This document shows, one piece after another, positions 44,795-56,929 of a DNA stretch of 64,000 nt. The notes beneath the pieces are model-generated. The model saw nothing but the letters and a program-made list of their open reading frames with translations, made no database searches and was not told the origin of the DNA. Where the stretch lies: NCBI GenBank assembly GCA_022791455.1, contig JAAVZC010000008.1, positions 186,001-250,000 of the forward strand, in the 5' to 3' direction. The stretch comes from Eggerthellaceae bacterium. GTDB taxonomy: Bacteria > Actinomycetota > Coriobacteriia > Coriobacteriales > Eggerthellaceae. Each line of letters opens with the position of its first letter. Position 1 is the stretch's first letter. The position numbers and the translations under genes are program-made.

Positions 44795-46162
44795 ATGACG
44801 GTCATTTCAAGCCGCTTCGACCACTTGGGCCAGGATGGCGCCGAGGTGCGCTTGGGCATCATGGGCGGCACCTTCGACCCCATCCACATTGGGCACTTGG
44901 CTTGCGCCGAGCAGGCGCGGGAACACTTCGGCCTGGACGCGGTCATCTTCATCCCCACCGGAAATCCCGCCCACAAGCAGGGCAAACCCGTCACGCCGGC
45001 GCTGCAGCGGCTGGACATGTGCCGCCTGGCCTGCCTACCCAATCCCCACTTCGACGTGAGCCCTATGGAAATCGAGCGCGGCGGCCTCACCTACGCCGTG
45101 GACACGGTGCGCGAGCTGCGGGAGCATTTCCCCGAAAACGTGCGCCTCGTCTACATAACCGGCGCCGACTCCATTCTCTCCATCGCACGATGGAAGGACA
45201 GCGGGTGCATTGCCCAGATGGTCGATTTCGTGGCCGCCACCCGTCCGGGCTACGAAGTGACGGAGTCGTTCAAGCAAGAAATTGCCGCCCTGGGCGATTT
45301 CCGCATCAGCTATTTCCAGGTGACGTCGCTCGCCATTTCCTCGAGCGAGCTGCGTCAGATGGTGGGGGAGGGCTATTCGCTGCGCTATCTCACCACCCTT
45401 TCGGTGTGCGAGTACATCTTCCGTCACCGCCTCTACCGGACGCCGGAAACCGTGCTGAAAACGGCATCGCCGCAGGTGGTGGATGACCCGCATGCATCAG
45501 CTGTGGCGCCGGGCACGGCCGAAAGCGACGGCCAGGGAGCGTTGTCGCAGGCCTTCTACGATGCCCGTCACGAAGACCTGAAGACCCGCGTCTCCGCGCG
45601 GCGGCTGGCCCACATCGAAGGCGTTGCGGAAACGGCCGCCCATCTGGCCACTGTCTACGGCGTCGATCGCGATAAGGCTCATCTGGCGGGCTTGCTGCAC
45701 GACTGGGACAAGGGCTACGGCGACGAAGAGATTCGCCAACGGGCGCTTGACCTGGGGTTGGAGGGAAAGATTCCCCCCGAGGTGATCTACGACATGCCGC
45801 AGGTTCTCCACGGCCACACCGCCGCTGCCGCCCTCGGGCGCGATTTCCCGCAGATTCCCGCCGACGTGCTGCAGGCCATCGACCGCCACACCACCGCCGC
45901 CGTGGACATGACGCCGCTGGACATGGTGGTCTACATTGCCGACGCGCTTGAGCCGGGTCGCCAGTTCGGCGACATCGACGAGTTGCGCGCCCTTATCGGC
46001 CACGTGAGCCTGGAAGAGCTGTTCCTCCGGGTTTACGAGTACTGGACGTTCCTGCTGCTGTCGCGCCAGCGTCCGCTGCATCCTGATACCATTAAAGTCT
46101 GGAACGCCTACGCCAAGCGCGTTCCGAAGCGAAAGGACAACGATCTTGGAAAACGAAACTGA
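44795..46162 (+). CDS. nadD: NadD-YqeK fusion: nicotinate-nucleotide adenylyltransferase plus HD phosphohydrolase
   Basis: 455 residues. Residues about 18-215 are NadD, with GIMGGTFDPIHIGHLACAEQ, IPTGNPAHK and the C-terminal ISSSELR; this makes NaAD from nicotinate mononucleotide and ATP. After a linker (about 220-265), an HD domain follows: AHIEGVAETAAHLA, HLAGLLHDWDKGYGDEEI and HGHTAAAALG, as in YqeK, a diadenosine tetraphosphate hydrolase in Firmicutes. The two are usually separate neighbours. The 3 prime end overlaps rsfS by 17 nt, so translation is coupled. Confidence 0.92.
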   Translation: MTVISSRFDHLGQDGAEVRLGIMGGTFDPIHIGHLACAEQAREHFGLDAVIFIPTGNPAHKQGKPVTPALQRLDMCRLACLPNPHFDVSPMEIERGGLTYAVDTVRELREHFPENVRLVYITGADSILSIARWKDSGCIAQMVDFVAATRPGYEVTESFKQEIAALGDFRISYFQVTSLAISSSELRQMVGEGYSLRYLTTLSVCEYIFRHRLYRTPETVLKTASPQVVDDPHASAVAPGTAESDGQGALSQAFYDARHEDLKTRVSARRLAHIEGVAETAAHLATVYGVDRDKAHLAGLLHDWDKGYGDEEIRQRALDLGLEGKIPPEVIYDMPQVLHGHTAAAALGRDFPQIPADVLQAIDRHTTAAVDMTPLDMVVYIADALEPGRQFGDIDELRALIGHVSLEELFLRVYEYWTFLLLSRQRPLHPDTIKVWNAYAKRVPKRKDNDLGKRN

Positions 46163-46595
46163 GCAGAAGGTGCCCGAAGGACAGGTCAGCTCCCGCACTG
46201 CCGCGCTGATTGCCGCCCGCGCCGCCGACGAGAAGAAGGCCACCGACATCATGGTGCAGGAGGTGAAGGAGCTCATCGGCGTCACCGACTACTTCGTCAT
46301 TGCCACCGCCTCCAACAATCGCCAGGTAGAGGCCATTATCGACGAGATTGAGGACAAGCTGCGCGAAGAGGCGCACCTGAAGCCGCTGCACCGCGAGAAC
46401 ACCAAGGACGGCTCGTGGGAGCTGCTTGATTACGGCCACGTGGTGGTGCACGTGTTCCAGCCGGAAACGCGCGAGCACTATCGCCTGGAGGATCTGTGGA
46501 ACGACGCGCCGGTGGTGGACTTGGAGTCCGAGGGCGGCATGACCGACCTCATCTACAGCGAGCGCATCGCCAAGCTCCTCGGCCGCAGCGAGTAG
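46146..46595 (+). CDS. rsfS: Ribosomal silencing factor RsfS
   Basis: 149 residues from a TTG start inside the preceding gene (AAAGGACAACGATC upstream). The RsfS/Iojap core is ATDIMVQEVKELIGVTDYFVIATASNNRQVEAI in outline, followed by GSWELLDYGHVVVHVFQPETREHYRLEDLWNDAP in outline. It binds L14 and blocks subunit joining under starvation. The nadD-yqeK-rsfS order is conserved widely. Confidence 0.95.
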   Translation: MENETEQKVPEGQVSSRTAALIAARAADEKKATDIMVQEVKELIGVTDYFVIATASNNRQVEAIIDEIEDKLREEAHLKPLHRENTKDGSWELLDYGHVVVHVFQPETREHYRLEDLWNDAPVVDLESEGGMTDLIYSERIAKLLGRSE

Positions 46596-46664
46596 CCGCC
46601 TGTCCGCGCGAGGCCCTGGGGGCAGAGGGGCATCGGCCTTAGCCTCGCGCTTATCCCGCGTCGA

Positions 46665-46732
46665 ACGCGATGAAGGAAGGGACGCAAAGATTTGCTTCGC
46701 AAATCGGGTCCCTTCTTCATGTATCGCGTTCT
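46665..46732. repeat. Long imperfect palindrome after rsfS
   Basis: Nested arms pair across a TTC loop: AACGCGAT with ATCGCGTT, GAAGGGAC with GTCCCTTC, and GATTTGC with GCAAATC. No clear T-run follows, so it is either a terminator of unusual shape or an element. The rest of the 309-nt gap before hppA holds the leader hairpin described separately. Confidence 0.7.
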
Positions 46733-46845
46733 TTGGCGGGGCGCTCAGAATCGGCCTCAACCCCTCCGACCCCAGGACCCCGCGCTACCGGGATGCTCTT
46801 CCGATGGGGAAATTCGCACGGTGCAACCCCAGATTTGATGATATA

Positions 46846-46882
46846 AAGACACGCGGTGCTCGAAGTGGGCGCCGCGTGTCTT
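46846..46882 (+). promoter_or_regulatory. Leader hairpin before hppA
   Basis: AAGACACGCGG and CCGCGTGTCTT form a perfect 11-bp stem with a 15-nt loop, ending 22 nt before the hppA start. It could control read-through or translation; no T-run follows. Confidence 0.5.
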
Positions 46883-46904
46883 ATACGTTTCGGAAGGGAG
46901 ATTC

Positions 46905-49034
46905 ATGGAAGCTTCTATTCCCTTGATCTTGGGCCTGCTGGCGGGCGTTATTGCCGCCGTGTATGCCGGCGCCTTGATCAAGCGCATCAACGGATTGCCC
47001 GCGGGCAACGAGAAGATGCAGAGCATCGCATCGGCGATTCAAGAGGGCGCTATGGCCTATCTTGCTCGCCAGTACAAGACGGTGGCCATTGCCGCTGTCA
47101 TCATCGCGGTGATCCTGCTCGTCCCCGGCTTCATGGGGGTTTCCGGCTTCGGCATTTGGACCGCGCTGGGCTTCCTGCTGGGTGGCGCCGCCTCTGCTGC
47201 TGCCGGCTATATCGGCATGCGCATTTCGGTTGCCGCCAACGTGCGCACCGCTGAGGCTGCCCGTACCGGCCTTGGTGCCGCTCTGCGCGTGGCGTTCCAG
47301 TCCGGCACCGTGACCGGCATGTTCGTCATCGGCCTGGGCATCCTGTCCGTCTCCCTGTTCTCCTTCCTGGTGTACTCCGGCGTGGCTTCTTGGAGCGCGC
47401 TGGTGGGCCTGGGCTTCGGCGGCTCGCTCATCTCGGTGTTCGCCCGTCTGGGCGGCGGCATCTTCACCAAGGCCGCCGACGTGGGCGCCGACCTCGTGGG
47501 CAAGGTTGAGGCCGGTATCCCCGAGGACGACCCCCGCAACCCTGCCGTTATCGCGGACAACGTGGGCGACAACGTGGGCGACTGCGCTGGCATGGCCGCC
47601 GACCTGTTCGAGACCTACGTGGTGACCACCGTGGCCGCCATGCTCATCGGCAACCTGGCCTTCGGCATGGAGTCCATCGCCATGTCGCTGGGCTTCCCGC
47701 TGGTCATTGGCGCCGCTTCCATCATCGCCTCCATCATCGGCACGGTGTTCGTGAAGATGAGCCCGGGCGGCACCATCATGGGCGCCCTGTACAAGGGCCT
47801 CTGGATTGCCGCCGGCATTGCTGTTGTGGCCTTCCTGCCCATCACCTTCTGGATGCTTGGCGACATCACCGTGGTGAACACCGCGCTGGCCCCTGCGGGC
47901 TTGAGCGCCATTTCCGTGTGGATCTGCGCTGTTATCGGCGTTGCCCTCACTGCCGCCATGGTCTACATCACCGACTACTACACCTCTTCCACTAAGAAGC
48001 CCGTCGACTCCATCGCCGAGGCTTCCGTTACCGGCCACGGCACCAACGTCATCCAGGGCCTGGCCGTGGGCATGGAGGCCACCGGCCTTCCCATCCTGGT
48101 CATCGTGGTGGCCACGCTTGCCAGCTTCTTCCTGGGCGGCATCTTCGGTATTGCCGTTGCGGCGCTTGCCATGCTCTCCATGGCCGGCATCGTGGTGGCC
48201 ATCGACTCCTTCGGTCCTGTGACCGACAACGCCGGCGGCATCGCTGAAATGAGCGGCCTGCCGGAAAGCGTGCGCGAGAACACCGACGCGCTGGACGCGG
48301 TGGGCAACACCACCAAGGCGGTCACCAAGGGCTATGCCATCGCCTCCGCCGCGCTGGCGGCCGTGGTGCTGTTCGCCGACTTCACCCACACGGTGACGGA
48401 GGAGACCGGTTTCGTGGTGGCCTTCGACCTGTCCGACCCGTTCGTGCTCATCGGCCTGTTCATCGGCGGTTTGCTGCCCTACCTGTTCGCCTCCCGCGCC
48501 ATGACCTCGGTTGGTCGCGCTGCCGGCGACGTGGTGAAGGAAGTGCGCCGCCAGTTCAAGGAAATCCCCGGCATCATGGAAGGCGAGGGCAAGCCGGACT
48601 ACGCCAAGTGCGTCGACCTGGTGACCCAGGCGGCCCTGCGCGAGATGGTGCTCCCCGCCTGCCTGCCCATCGGCACCCCTGTGGTGATTATCATCATCGG
48701 CTTCATCCTGAGCGCCGTGGGCTATCCGGATGCGTTCGCGTTCGCCACCCGCGTGCTGGGCGGCGCGCTTGTGGGCACCATCATCACCGGTCTGTTCGTG
48801 GCCATTTCCATGACCTCCGGCGGCGGTGCCTGGGACAACGCCAAGAAACTCATCGAAGAGGGCAAGTACGGCGGCAAGGGCTCCTTCGCCCATCAGGCGG
48901 CCGTTACCGGCGACACCGTGGGCGACCCCTACAAGGACACTGCCGGCCCCGCGCTGAACTCCATGATCAAGGTGTTCAACATCGTGGCCCTGCTGCTGGT
49001 GCCCCTGCTGGCCCTTCTGGCCCCCACGCTGTAA
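46905..49034 (+). CDS. hppA: K+-independent H+-translocating membrane pyrophosphatase
   Basis: 709 residues, about 16 membrane helices. The substrate site is [20 protein letters not shown] with [22 protein letters not shown], and further [14 protein letters not shown] near the C-terminus. It couples PPi hydrolysis to ion pumping across the cytoplasmic membrane. In [12 protein letters not shown] the residue after GNTT is Lys (Lys471 here); in this family Lys there marks K+-independent H+ pumps and Ala marks K+-dependent ones. The start follows GGAAGGGAGATTC. A terminator follows. Confidence 0.94.
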   Translation: MEASIPLILGLLAGVIAAVYAGALIKRINGLPAGNEKMQSIASAIQEGAMAYLARQYKTVAIAAVIIAVILLVPGFMGVSGFGIWTALGFLLGGAASAAAGYIGMRISVAANVRTAEAARTGLGAALRVAFQSGTVTGMFVIGLGILSVSLFSFLVYSGVASWSALVGLGFGGSLISVFARLGGGIFTKAADVGADLVGKVEAGIPEDDPRNPAVIADNVGDNVGDCAGMAADLFETYVVTTVAAMLIGNLAFGMESIAMSLGFPLVIGAASIIASIIGTVFVKMSPGGTIMGALYKGLWIAAGIAVVAFLPITFWMLGDITVVNTALAPAGLSAISVWICAVIGVALTAAMVYITDYYTSSTKKPVDSIAEASVTGHGTNVIQGLAVGMEATGLPILVIVVATLASFFLGGIFGIAVAALAMLSMAGIVVAIDSFGPVTDNAGGIAEMSGLPESVRENTDALDAVGNTTKAVTKGYAIASAALAAVVLFADFTHTVTEETGFVVAFDLSDPFVLIGLFIGGLLPYLFASRAMTSVGRAAGDVVKEVRRQFKEIPGIMEGEGKPDYAKCVDLVTQAALREMVLPACLPIGTPVVIIIIGFILSAVGYPDAFAFATRVLGGALVGTIITGLFVAISMTSGGGAWDNAKKLIEEGKYGGKGSFAHQAAVTGDTVGDPYKDTAGPALNSMIKVFNIVALLLVPLLALLAPTL

Positions 49035-49070
49035 CTGCAGCGCCCCACCCGAACCTTTCGCGTTCAACCG

Positions 49071-49104
49071 AAGCGGTGCCCCTTGCCGGGCACCGCTTTT
49101 TTGT
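49071..49104 (+). terminator. Terminator of hppA
   Basis: AAGCGGTGCCC, a short loop, then GGGCACCGCTTTTTT. Confidence 0.88.
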
Positions 49105-49111
49105 TGTGGCA

Positions 49112-49141
49112 CTTGCTGGAAAAATCGATTATTCCAGCAAG
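49112..49141. promoter_or_regulatory. Near-perfect 30-bp palindrome (candidate operator)
   Basis: Arms CTTGCTGGAA and TTCCAGCAAG are perfect. The centre AAATCGATTA is symmetric except for its outermost pair, so 28 of 30 positions match. The AT-rich ATCGAT core suggests a dimeric protein site rather than a terminator. It lies about 220 nt before the SARP-type regulator start. Confidence 0.6.
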
Positions 49142-49288
49142 GTGGACGATCGCGATGAGGTAGCAAGGGGCTTGGGCAGGCGAGATTTGCGGGAATGCTG
49201 GGCAGCCGAAGTGGTCGCGGATCGTGACGGTTTTCGCGGAAGGCGGAAGGAGGGCTGTCTTGGGGCGTGAAGGGTTTGCGGGGCGCGG

Positions 49289-49318
49289 TTGAGGGGGCGC
49301 GCGGAAAAAACCTACTAT
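49289..49318 (+). promoter_or_regulatory. Candidate promoter of the SARP-type regulator
   Basis: TTGAGG (49289-49294), an 18-nt spacer and TACTAT (49313-49318). Confidence 0.45.
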
Positions 49319-49363
49319 GGCCGTCCGTTCTTTCGGGACGAAACTGCGCTGTGAGGAGGGGTT

Positions 49364-51985
49364 ATGACCAATTTCATCCGAGATGCTGCCTGTCGGGGAC
49401 GCCAGCCGCAGGGGGTGATTCCGCTTCGTCACATTTCGCGACCCCAGCTGGTGAACGAGCTGCTGGCAGAGCGCTATAGCCCCCGCTTCCTGGTGGCGCC
49501 AGCGGGGTTCGGGAAGAAAACCCTGATGGGGGAGTACGCCCAGGTCGTCTTCTCCTTCGAGCACGTGTTCTGGATCTGCGGCACCTCTCCCTGCTTTCTG
49601 CGGGACTTGGACGCCGGCACCATTCTCTCCGACCTGCAGACCCACGATAACGGCCAGCTGCTTGTGGTGTTCCAAGATGTTCCCTGCTTGGACGAGCGTC
49701 GCGCCGACGAATTCACCGCGCTCATCGAGGAGCTCATTCGGAAAGGCAACGAGGTGATCTGCTCGCTGGCGCCCTCGGCCGACGTATACGGCGGCCGCCT
49801 GAAGGATCGCGTGCTGCTGAACGGCTTCGGGCTGCTGGTCACCGTGGAGGAGCGGCAGCCGCGGCTGGTCGACGAAGAGCGCCCGGTCGCGGAAACGCTG
49901 CCTCCCAGCTCCCGCATTCCGTGCCTGGTGTGGGGAGAGCGCGGCCAGTTGCAGCTGCTGGAGGGTCTGCGGCGCGAAGACATTCCCCAAGATTTGTTTC
50001 TGGTGGCAAGCGCCATTCTGCTGGTGGGGCGCGGCGAGGTGTCGGAACTGGAGTGCTTCTTGGAGAAGGGGCGGCTGGCAGAGGCCGTCGACCTGCTCGC
50101 CCGCGACTACCCCTACACCGGGCTTGGCGGGGAAGGGGACACCTTTCTCGCGTCGCCGATTGCGGTGGGGGATTTCACCCAGGTGATCAGCCACTCGCTG
50201 CGGCAAAGCTGCGCCAACGCCCTGTGCGGCAACCGCGATGGCATGGCGTCGCGGGCGGCGAACCTGCTGCTGAACCATGGGGAGGTAGACCGCGCTTTCG
50301 AAACTATGGCCTGCGTCGCCTCCCAAAGCTCCACCATGCAATGGCTGGGCGAGAACAGTTGGACGCTTGTGCGGGCGGGTTACTCGAAAGACTACTGCGT
50401 GGCCTTCATGCGGGCCAGCTGCCGTCATGTGCCCGTGCCGGCGCCGGCAGGCTCGGCAGCCGCTTGGAGCTTCGCCGCCATGGGCGACGACGGCGAAGCG
50501 GTGCGAACGGCCCGCGGAGTGGTGGCCTCATCCATCAGCGACGACTCTTCGCGCACGATGGCCGCCCTGCTCTTGGCCATGATCGGATCCGGTGAAGAAG
50601 TCGAGAGCGCCGATAGGGCCATCAGCGCGGTGGCGCGGCGCTCGGAGGCGCAGCAGGCAATGGGAGAAGAGCCCGAAGTGCCAGCGAAGATGCTGGACGT
50701 GCTTGCGGTGCACGCGGCGCTCCAGGAATCGCCGGCGCTTGCGGCCAGCGTCTTCGAGGAGCAGAAGCGTCAGCGGGTGGGGCCCGCGGCCCGCCTTTGG
50801 CCGAAAGAGATGCTCGTGTCCGCCTGCCTGATTCTCTCGGACATCGTCCGGCACCGGCCGGCGCTCGACGCCATGGCGGTGGAAGAGGCGGAGGCGCTGG
50901 AGGATTTTGTCCAGGATAGCGTGCTCTCGTTGGACGCCATGGCGGCGCAAGGCGACGCGCTCGGCTGGGGCCATGTGCAGATGGGGCGCCTGATCCAGGC
51001 GGTGCTGGACGGGCGCCTGGTGGAAGTGAACCTGCGCTTGCGGTCGGCCACCGAAAGCGCGCTCAAGAAGCGCGGGGGAGAGTTGGCGGAAGAGCAGGGC
51101 TTCTATCGGCGCACCTGTCGCCAGATGGAGTCCGACAAAGCGGCCCGCAAGGCAGCCCGCGCCGATGCCTTCCGGCCGGATACCCCCGACCATCCCAAGA
51201 CCGAAGGCTCGGGCCGCGGCATGTACCCGCCGCTGAGGGTGAACCTCTTCGGCTCCCTCTCCGTGCAGCTGGGGGACGTTCGCCTGGACGAGCAGCTGCT
51301 GGCCCGCCGCAAGAGCCGCACCCTTCTGGCGCTGCTGGTGCTCAACCACGGCCGCGAGGTGTCGGTGGACTACCTGGCCTCCACCTTCTGGCCCGACGCC
51401 CGCCCCGCCGCCGCGCGCAAGAACTTCTACTCTATCTGGGCGCTGCTGCGCCGCGTGCTGTCGGTGGAAGGGGAGTGTCCCTACCTCATCCGAACCGAGC
51501 TGAGCGTGCGCATCAACTACGACCTGGTGGAAACCGACCTGGAACCCTTCGAGGACCTGTGCCGCCAGCTGCTGTTCGGCGGCGGGGGCGGCACCGACTG
51601 GGAGGAGCTGCTGGCGCTCGCGAGCGGGCGATTCGGCGGCGTGCTTCTGCCGGCGGAGCGGGACAACGCGCTGATTCGGGAGAACCGTCGCCGCATGCAC
51701 ACCAACATTACCGATGCGCTCGTGGCGGCGTCGGGGCGGCTGCTCGACTCGGGCGAGCCGCAGGGAGCGCTCTGGTTCGCGCGGGAGGCGCTGCGCCGCG
51801 ACCAGTCCCGCGAGGACATCTACCTGGTCCAGATGCGGGCCCAGATTGCCGCCGATCAGCGGGCGGCGGCGCTGGATACCTTCTTTGCCTGCCGCGCCTA
51901 CCTCACCGACCAGCTGGGCATCGACCCCTCTCCGGCCCTTGTGGGGCTGTACCGCTCTATCATCGAGGAGGAAGTTCCCTTCTGA
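49364..51985 (+). CDS. Large SARP/BTAD-type transcriptional regulator with degenerate P-loop domain
   Basis: 873 residues. The N-terminal 230 resemble the MalT/STAND ATPase domain: LVAPAGFGKKTLMGEY sits at Walker A, but the Thr after GK is Lys, while LLVVFQDVP could be Walker B. The middle (about 240-610) is helical and repeat-like. From about 622 a winged helix (VNLFGSLSVQLGDVRL..., DYLASTFWPDARPAAARKNF) joins a BTAD domain (about 715-870, ending YLTDQLGIDPSPALVGLYR), the SARP layout. It probably activates transcription with BTAD-mediated oligomerisation. The target is unknown. The start has GTGAGGAGGGGTT upstream. It stands alone between hppA and secA. Confidence 0.88.
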   Translation: MTNFIRDAACRGRQPQGVIPLRHISRPQLVNELLAERYSPRFLVAPAGFGKKTLMGEYAQVVFSFEHVFWICGTSPCFLRDLDAGTILSDLQTHDNGQLLVVFQDVPCLDERRADEFTALIEELIRKGNEVICSLAPSADVYGGRLKDRVLLNGFGLLVTVEERQPRLVDEERPVAETLPPSSRIPCLVWGERGQLQLLEGLRREDIPQDLFLVASAILLVGRGEVSELECFLEKGRLAEAVDLLARDYPYTGLGGEGDTFLASPIAVGDFTQVISHSLRQSCANALCGNRDGMASRAANLLLNHGEVDRAFETMACVASQSSTMQWLGENSWTLVRAGYSKDYCVAFMRASCRHVPVPAPAGSAAAWSFAAMGDDGEAVRTARGVVASSISDDSSRTMAALLLAMIGSGEEVESADRAISAVARRSEAQQAMGEEPEVPAKMLDVLAVHAALQESPALAASVFEEQKRQRVGPAARLWPKEMLVSACLILSDIVRHRPALDAMAVEEAEALEDFVQDSVLSLDAMAAQGDALGWGHVQMGRLIQAVLDGRLVEVNLRLRSATESALKKRGGELAEEQGFYRRTCRQMESDKAARKAARADAFRPDTPDHPKTEGSGRGMYPPLRVNLFGSLSVQLGDVRLDEQLLARRKSRTLLALLVLNHGREVSVDYLASTFWPDARPAAARKNFYSIWALLRRVLSVEGECPYLIRTELSVRINYDLVETDLEPFEDLCRQLLFGGGGGTDWEELLALASGRFGGVLLPAERDNALIRENRRRMHTNITDALVAASGRLLDSGEPQGALWFAREALRRDQSREDIYLVQMRAQIAADQRAAALDTFFACRAYLTDQLGIDPSPALVGLYRSIIEEEVPF

Positions 51986-52136
51986 TAAGTCCCGATGGCG
52001 GACGTGTTTGGCTGTGGAGCCTATGAAGAGGGGGTGCAGTTCGCCGGCCGTGTAGTATAGTGTCGAAGGTTAAAAACAAACACGGTCCTGCGTTCTCGTT
52101 TCGCAAGATTCCGCATGAGAGAAACGGTTGCCATTT

Positions 52137-54935
<2,799 letters not shown>

Positions 54936-54997
54936 CCCGCTCCTGCCCGCTCGAAAGAAGATGACAGGAACCGAACGTCAGAGGAGAGAACCCCGTC

Positions 54998-56092
54998 GTG
55001 ATTGAGGCAAGAGAGGTAGAAGAGGCCGCCAAGCGTACCGAAGAGGCCCGCGGCTTTTTGCGAATCGATGACAAGAAGCGCCAGCTGGAAGAGCTGGAGC
55101 GGCAGCTGTCGGATGCGAGCATCTGGGACGACCCGCAGGCGGCGAGCGCCCTTTCCAAGGAGGCGGCCGACCTGCGCTCGGTGATCGAGAGCTATGCCGA
55201 AGCGGAGGCCATGCTCGATGAGGTGCGCACCGCGCTGGAGCTGGCGGCCGAAGACGAGTCCTTCGCCGCGGAGGCGAGCGCCCAGTTCAAGCAGCTGACC
55301 GAGCGGCTGGACGCCTTGGAAGTGGAGAGCTGGTTCACCGGCCCCTTCGACGGCGGCGACGCCATCCTTTCGGTGAACCCGGGCCAGGGGGGCCTGGAGG
55401 CGCAGGACTGGACGGACATGCTCTATAAAATGTACGTCCGCTACGCCGAGGACAAGGGCTGGAAGGTGACCGGGCTCGACATCGTTCCCGGCGAAGGCAT
55501 CGGCCTGGACCGCGCCACCATCCAGGTGGAGGGGCGCAACGCCTACGGCATGCTCACGAGCGAGGCGGGGGTGCACCGGCTGGTGCGCATTTCCCCCACC
55601 GACGCCAAGAAGCGCCGCCAGACCACCTTCGCCAGCGTGGAGGTGCTGCCAGTCATGCCCGACGACATTGAAGTGGACTTGAATCCGGCCGATGTGCGGG
55701 TGGATGTGTACCGCTCCAGCGGCCCGGGCGGCCAATGTGTCAATACCACCGATTCCGCGGTGCGCCTCACGCACCTTCCCACCGGCATCGTGGTAACCTG
55801 CCAGAATGAGAAATCGCAAATCCAGAACAAGGAGGCGGCGTTTCGCGTGCTGCGGTCGCGCCTCTACGAGCTGGAGCAGCGCAAGCGGCAAGAGGAACTG
55901 GACCAGTTGCGCGGCGAGCGGATGGAGAACTCCTTCGGCTCGCAGATTCGCAACTACGTGCTGTACCCGTACCAGATGGTGAAGGACTTGCGCTCGGGGG
56001 TGGAGACCGGCAACGTGGACTCCGTCCTCTCCGGCGACCTGGACGATTTCGTCATCGGCTACCACAAGTGGAACGTCTCGCAGAAGGGGTAA
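54998..56092 (+). CDS. prfB: Peptide chain release factor 2 (SPT variant)
   Basis: 364 residues from GTG, preceded by GAGGAGAGAACCCCGTC. The GGQ motif (residues 244-246, SSGPGGQCVN) places it as a class I release factor, and length and secA context fit RF2. The stop-codon-reading tripeptide is SPT (199-201) instead of SPF. The frame is continuous: the programmed +1 shift site (CUUUGA) found in many RF2 genes is absent, with GGCTTTTTGCGA at the equivalent place. It should terminate at UGA and UAA. Followed after 8 nt by a transketolase half. Confidence 0.94.
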   Translation: MIEAREVEEAAKRTEEARGFLRIDDKKRQLEELERQLSDASIWDDPQAASALSKEAADLRSVIESYAEAEAMLDEVRTALELAAEDESFAAEASAQFKQLTERLDALEVESWFTGPFDGGDAILSVNPGQGGLEAQDWTDMLYKMYVRYAEDKGWKVTGLDIVPGEGIGLDRATIQVEGRNAYGMLTSEAGVHRLVRISPTDAKKRRQTTFASVEVLPVMPDDIEVDLNPADVRVDVYRSSGPGGQCVNTTDSAVRLTHLPTGIVVTCQNEKSQIQNKEAAFRVLRSRLYELEQRKRQEELDQLRGERMENSFGSQIRNYVLYPYQMVKDLRSGVETGNVDSVLSGDLDDFVIGYHKWNVSQKG

Positions 56093-56100
56093 GGGAACAC

Positions 56101-56916
56101 ATGCAAGACAACCAGGCGCAGGCGCGCCAAATTCGCAGGGACATCGTGGAAATGGTGAGCGAGGCCGGCAGCGGCCATCCGGGCGGATCGCTCTCCGCTA
56201 CCGACATCCTGGTGGCGCTGTACATGAACGGCGTGATGGCCCATGACCCGCAGAACCCCAAATGGGAAGGACGCGACTGGTTCTTCCTGACGAAGGGCCA
56301 CGCGGCGCCGGCCCTGTACGCCACCCTTGCCCGTGCCGGGTACTTCCCGGTCGAAGAGCTGAAGACCCTGCGCAAGCTGGGCTCGCGGCTGCAAGGGCAC
56401 CCGGACTCCTCTATGGTGCCGGGCGTTGAGGTGGGCACCGGCTCCCTTGGCCAGGGCCTCTCCATTGCCGCCGGCGCTGCCTGCGGCCTTCGCCTGGAAG
56501 GCAAGGACAACACGGTGTTTGCCCTCATGGGCGATGGCGAGTGCGAAGAGGGCCAGGTTTGGGAGGCGGCCATGTTCGCTGCCCATCAGAAGCTGGGGCA
56601 CCTTATTGCCATCGTGGACCACAACGGCCTGCAGATTGACGGCAAGGTGACCGAGGTGTGCAGCCCCGAGAGCCTAAGCGACAAGTTCTCCGCCTTCGGG
56701 TGGCGCGTGGTGGAAGTGGACGGCCACGACATCGACGCCCTGACCGAAGTGCTGAGTGCCTGCAAGGCCCAGCCCGACGGCGCTCCCTGGGCGGTCATCG
56801 CCCAGACGGTGAAGGGCAAGGGCGTGTCGTTCATGGAGAACCAGGCCGGCTGGCACGGCAAGGCGCCCAACGCCGAGCAGTGCGCGCAGGCGCTGGCCGA
56901 GCTGGGCGAAGAGTAG
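56101..56916 (+). CDS. Transketolase, N-terminal (thiamine-binding) subunit
   Basis: 271 residues. SEAGSGHPGGSLSATDILVALY and the ThDP motif MGDGECEEGQVWEAAMFAAH...DHNGLQIDG (GDG-x-N) identify the PP domain of transketolase. Split transketolases of two subunits are common in anaerobes and Archaea. It works with the next gene in the pentose phosphate pathway. The start ATG 56101 follows GGGGTAAGGGAACAC; the upstream in-frame ATG overlaps prfB. Confidence 0.95.
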   Translation: MQDNQAQARQIRRDIVEMVSEAGSGHPGGSLSATDILVALYMNGVMAHDPQNPKWEGRDWFFLTKGHAAPALYATLARAGYFPVEELKTLRKLGSRLQGHPDSSMVPGVEVGTGSLGQGLSIAAGAACGLRLEGKDNTVFALMGDGECEEGQVWEAAMFAAHQKLGHLIAIVDHNGLQIDGKVTEVCSPESLSDKFSAFGWRVVEVDGHDIDALTEVLSACKAQPDGAPWAVIAQTVKGKGVSFMENQAGWHGKAPNAEQCAQALAELGEE

Positions 56917-56929
56917 GGGAGGTTCCACG

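Noticed and set aside
46881-49166. 761-aa minus-strand His/Gly-rich protein
   Set aside because: Exact antisense of hppA; no domain and no ribosome-binding site.
54998-55070. Programmed +1 frameshift in prfB
   Set aside because: The frame is open from GTG through the whole gene; no CUUUGA site or in-frame stop at the equivalent place.
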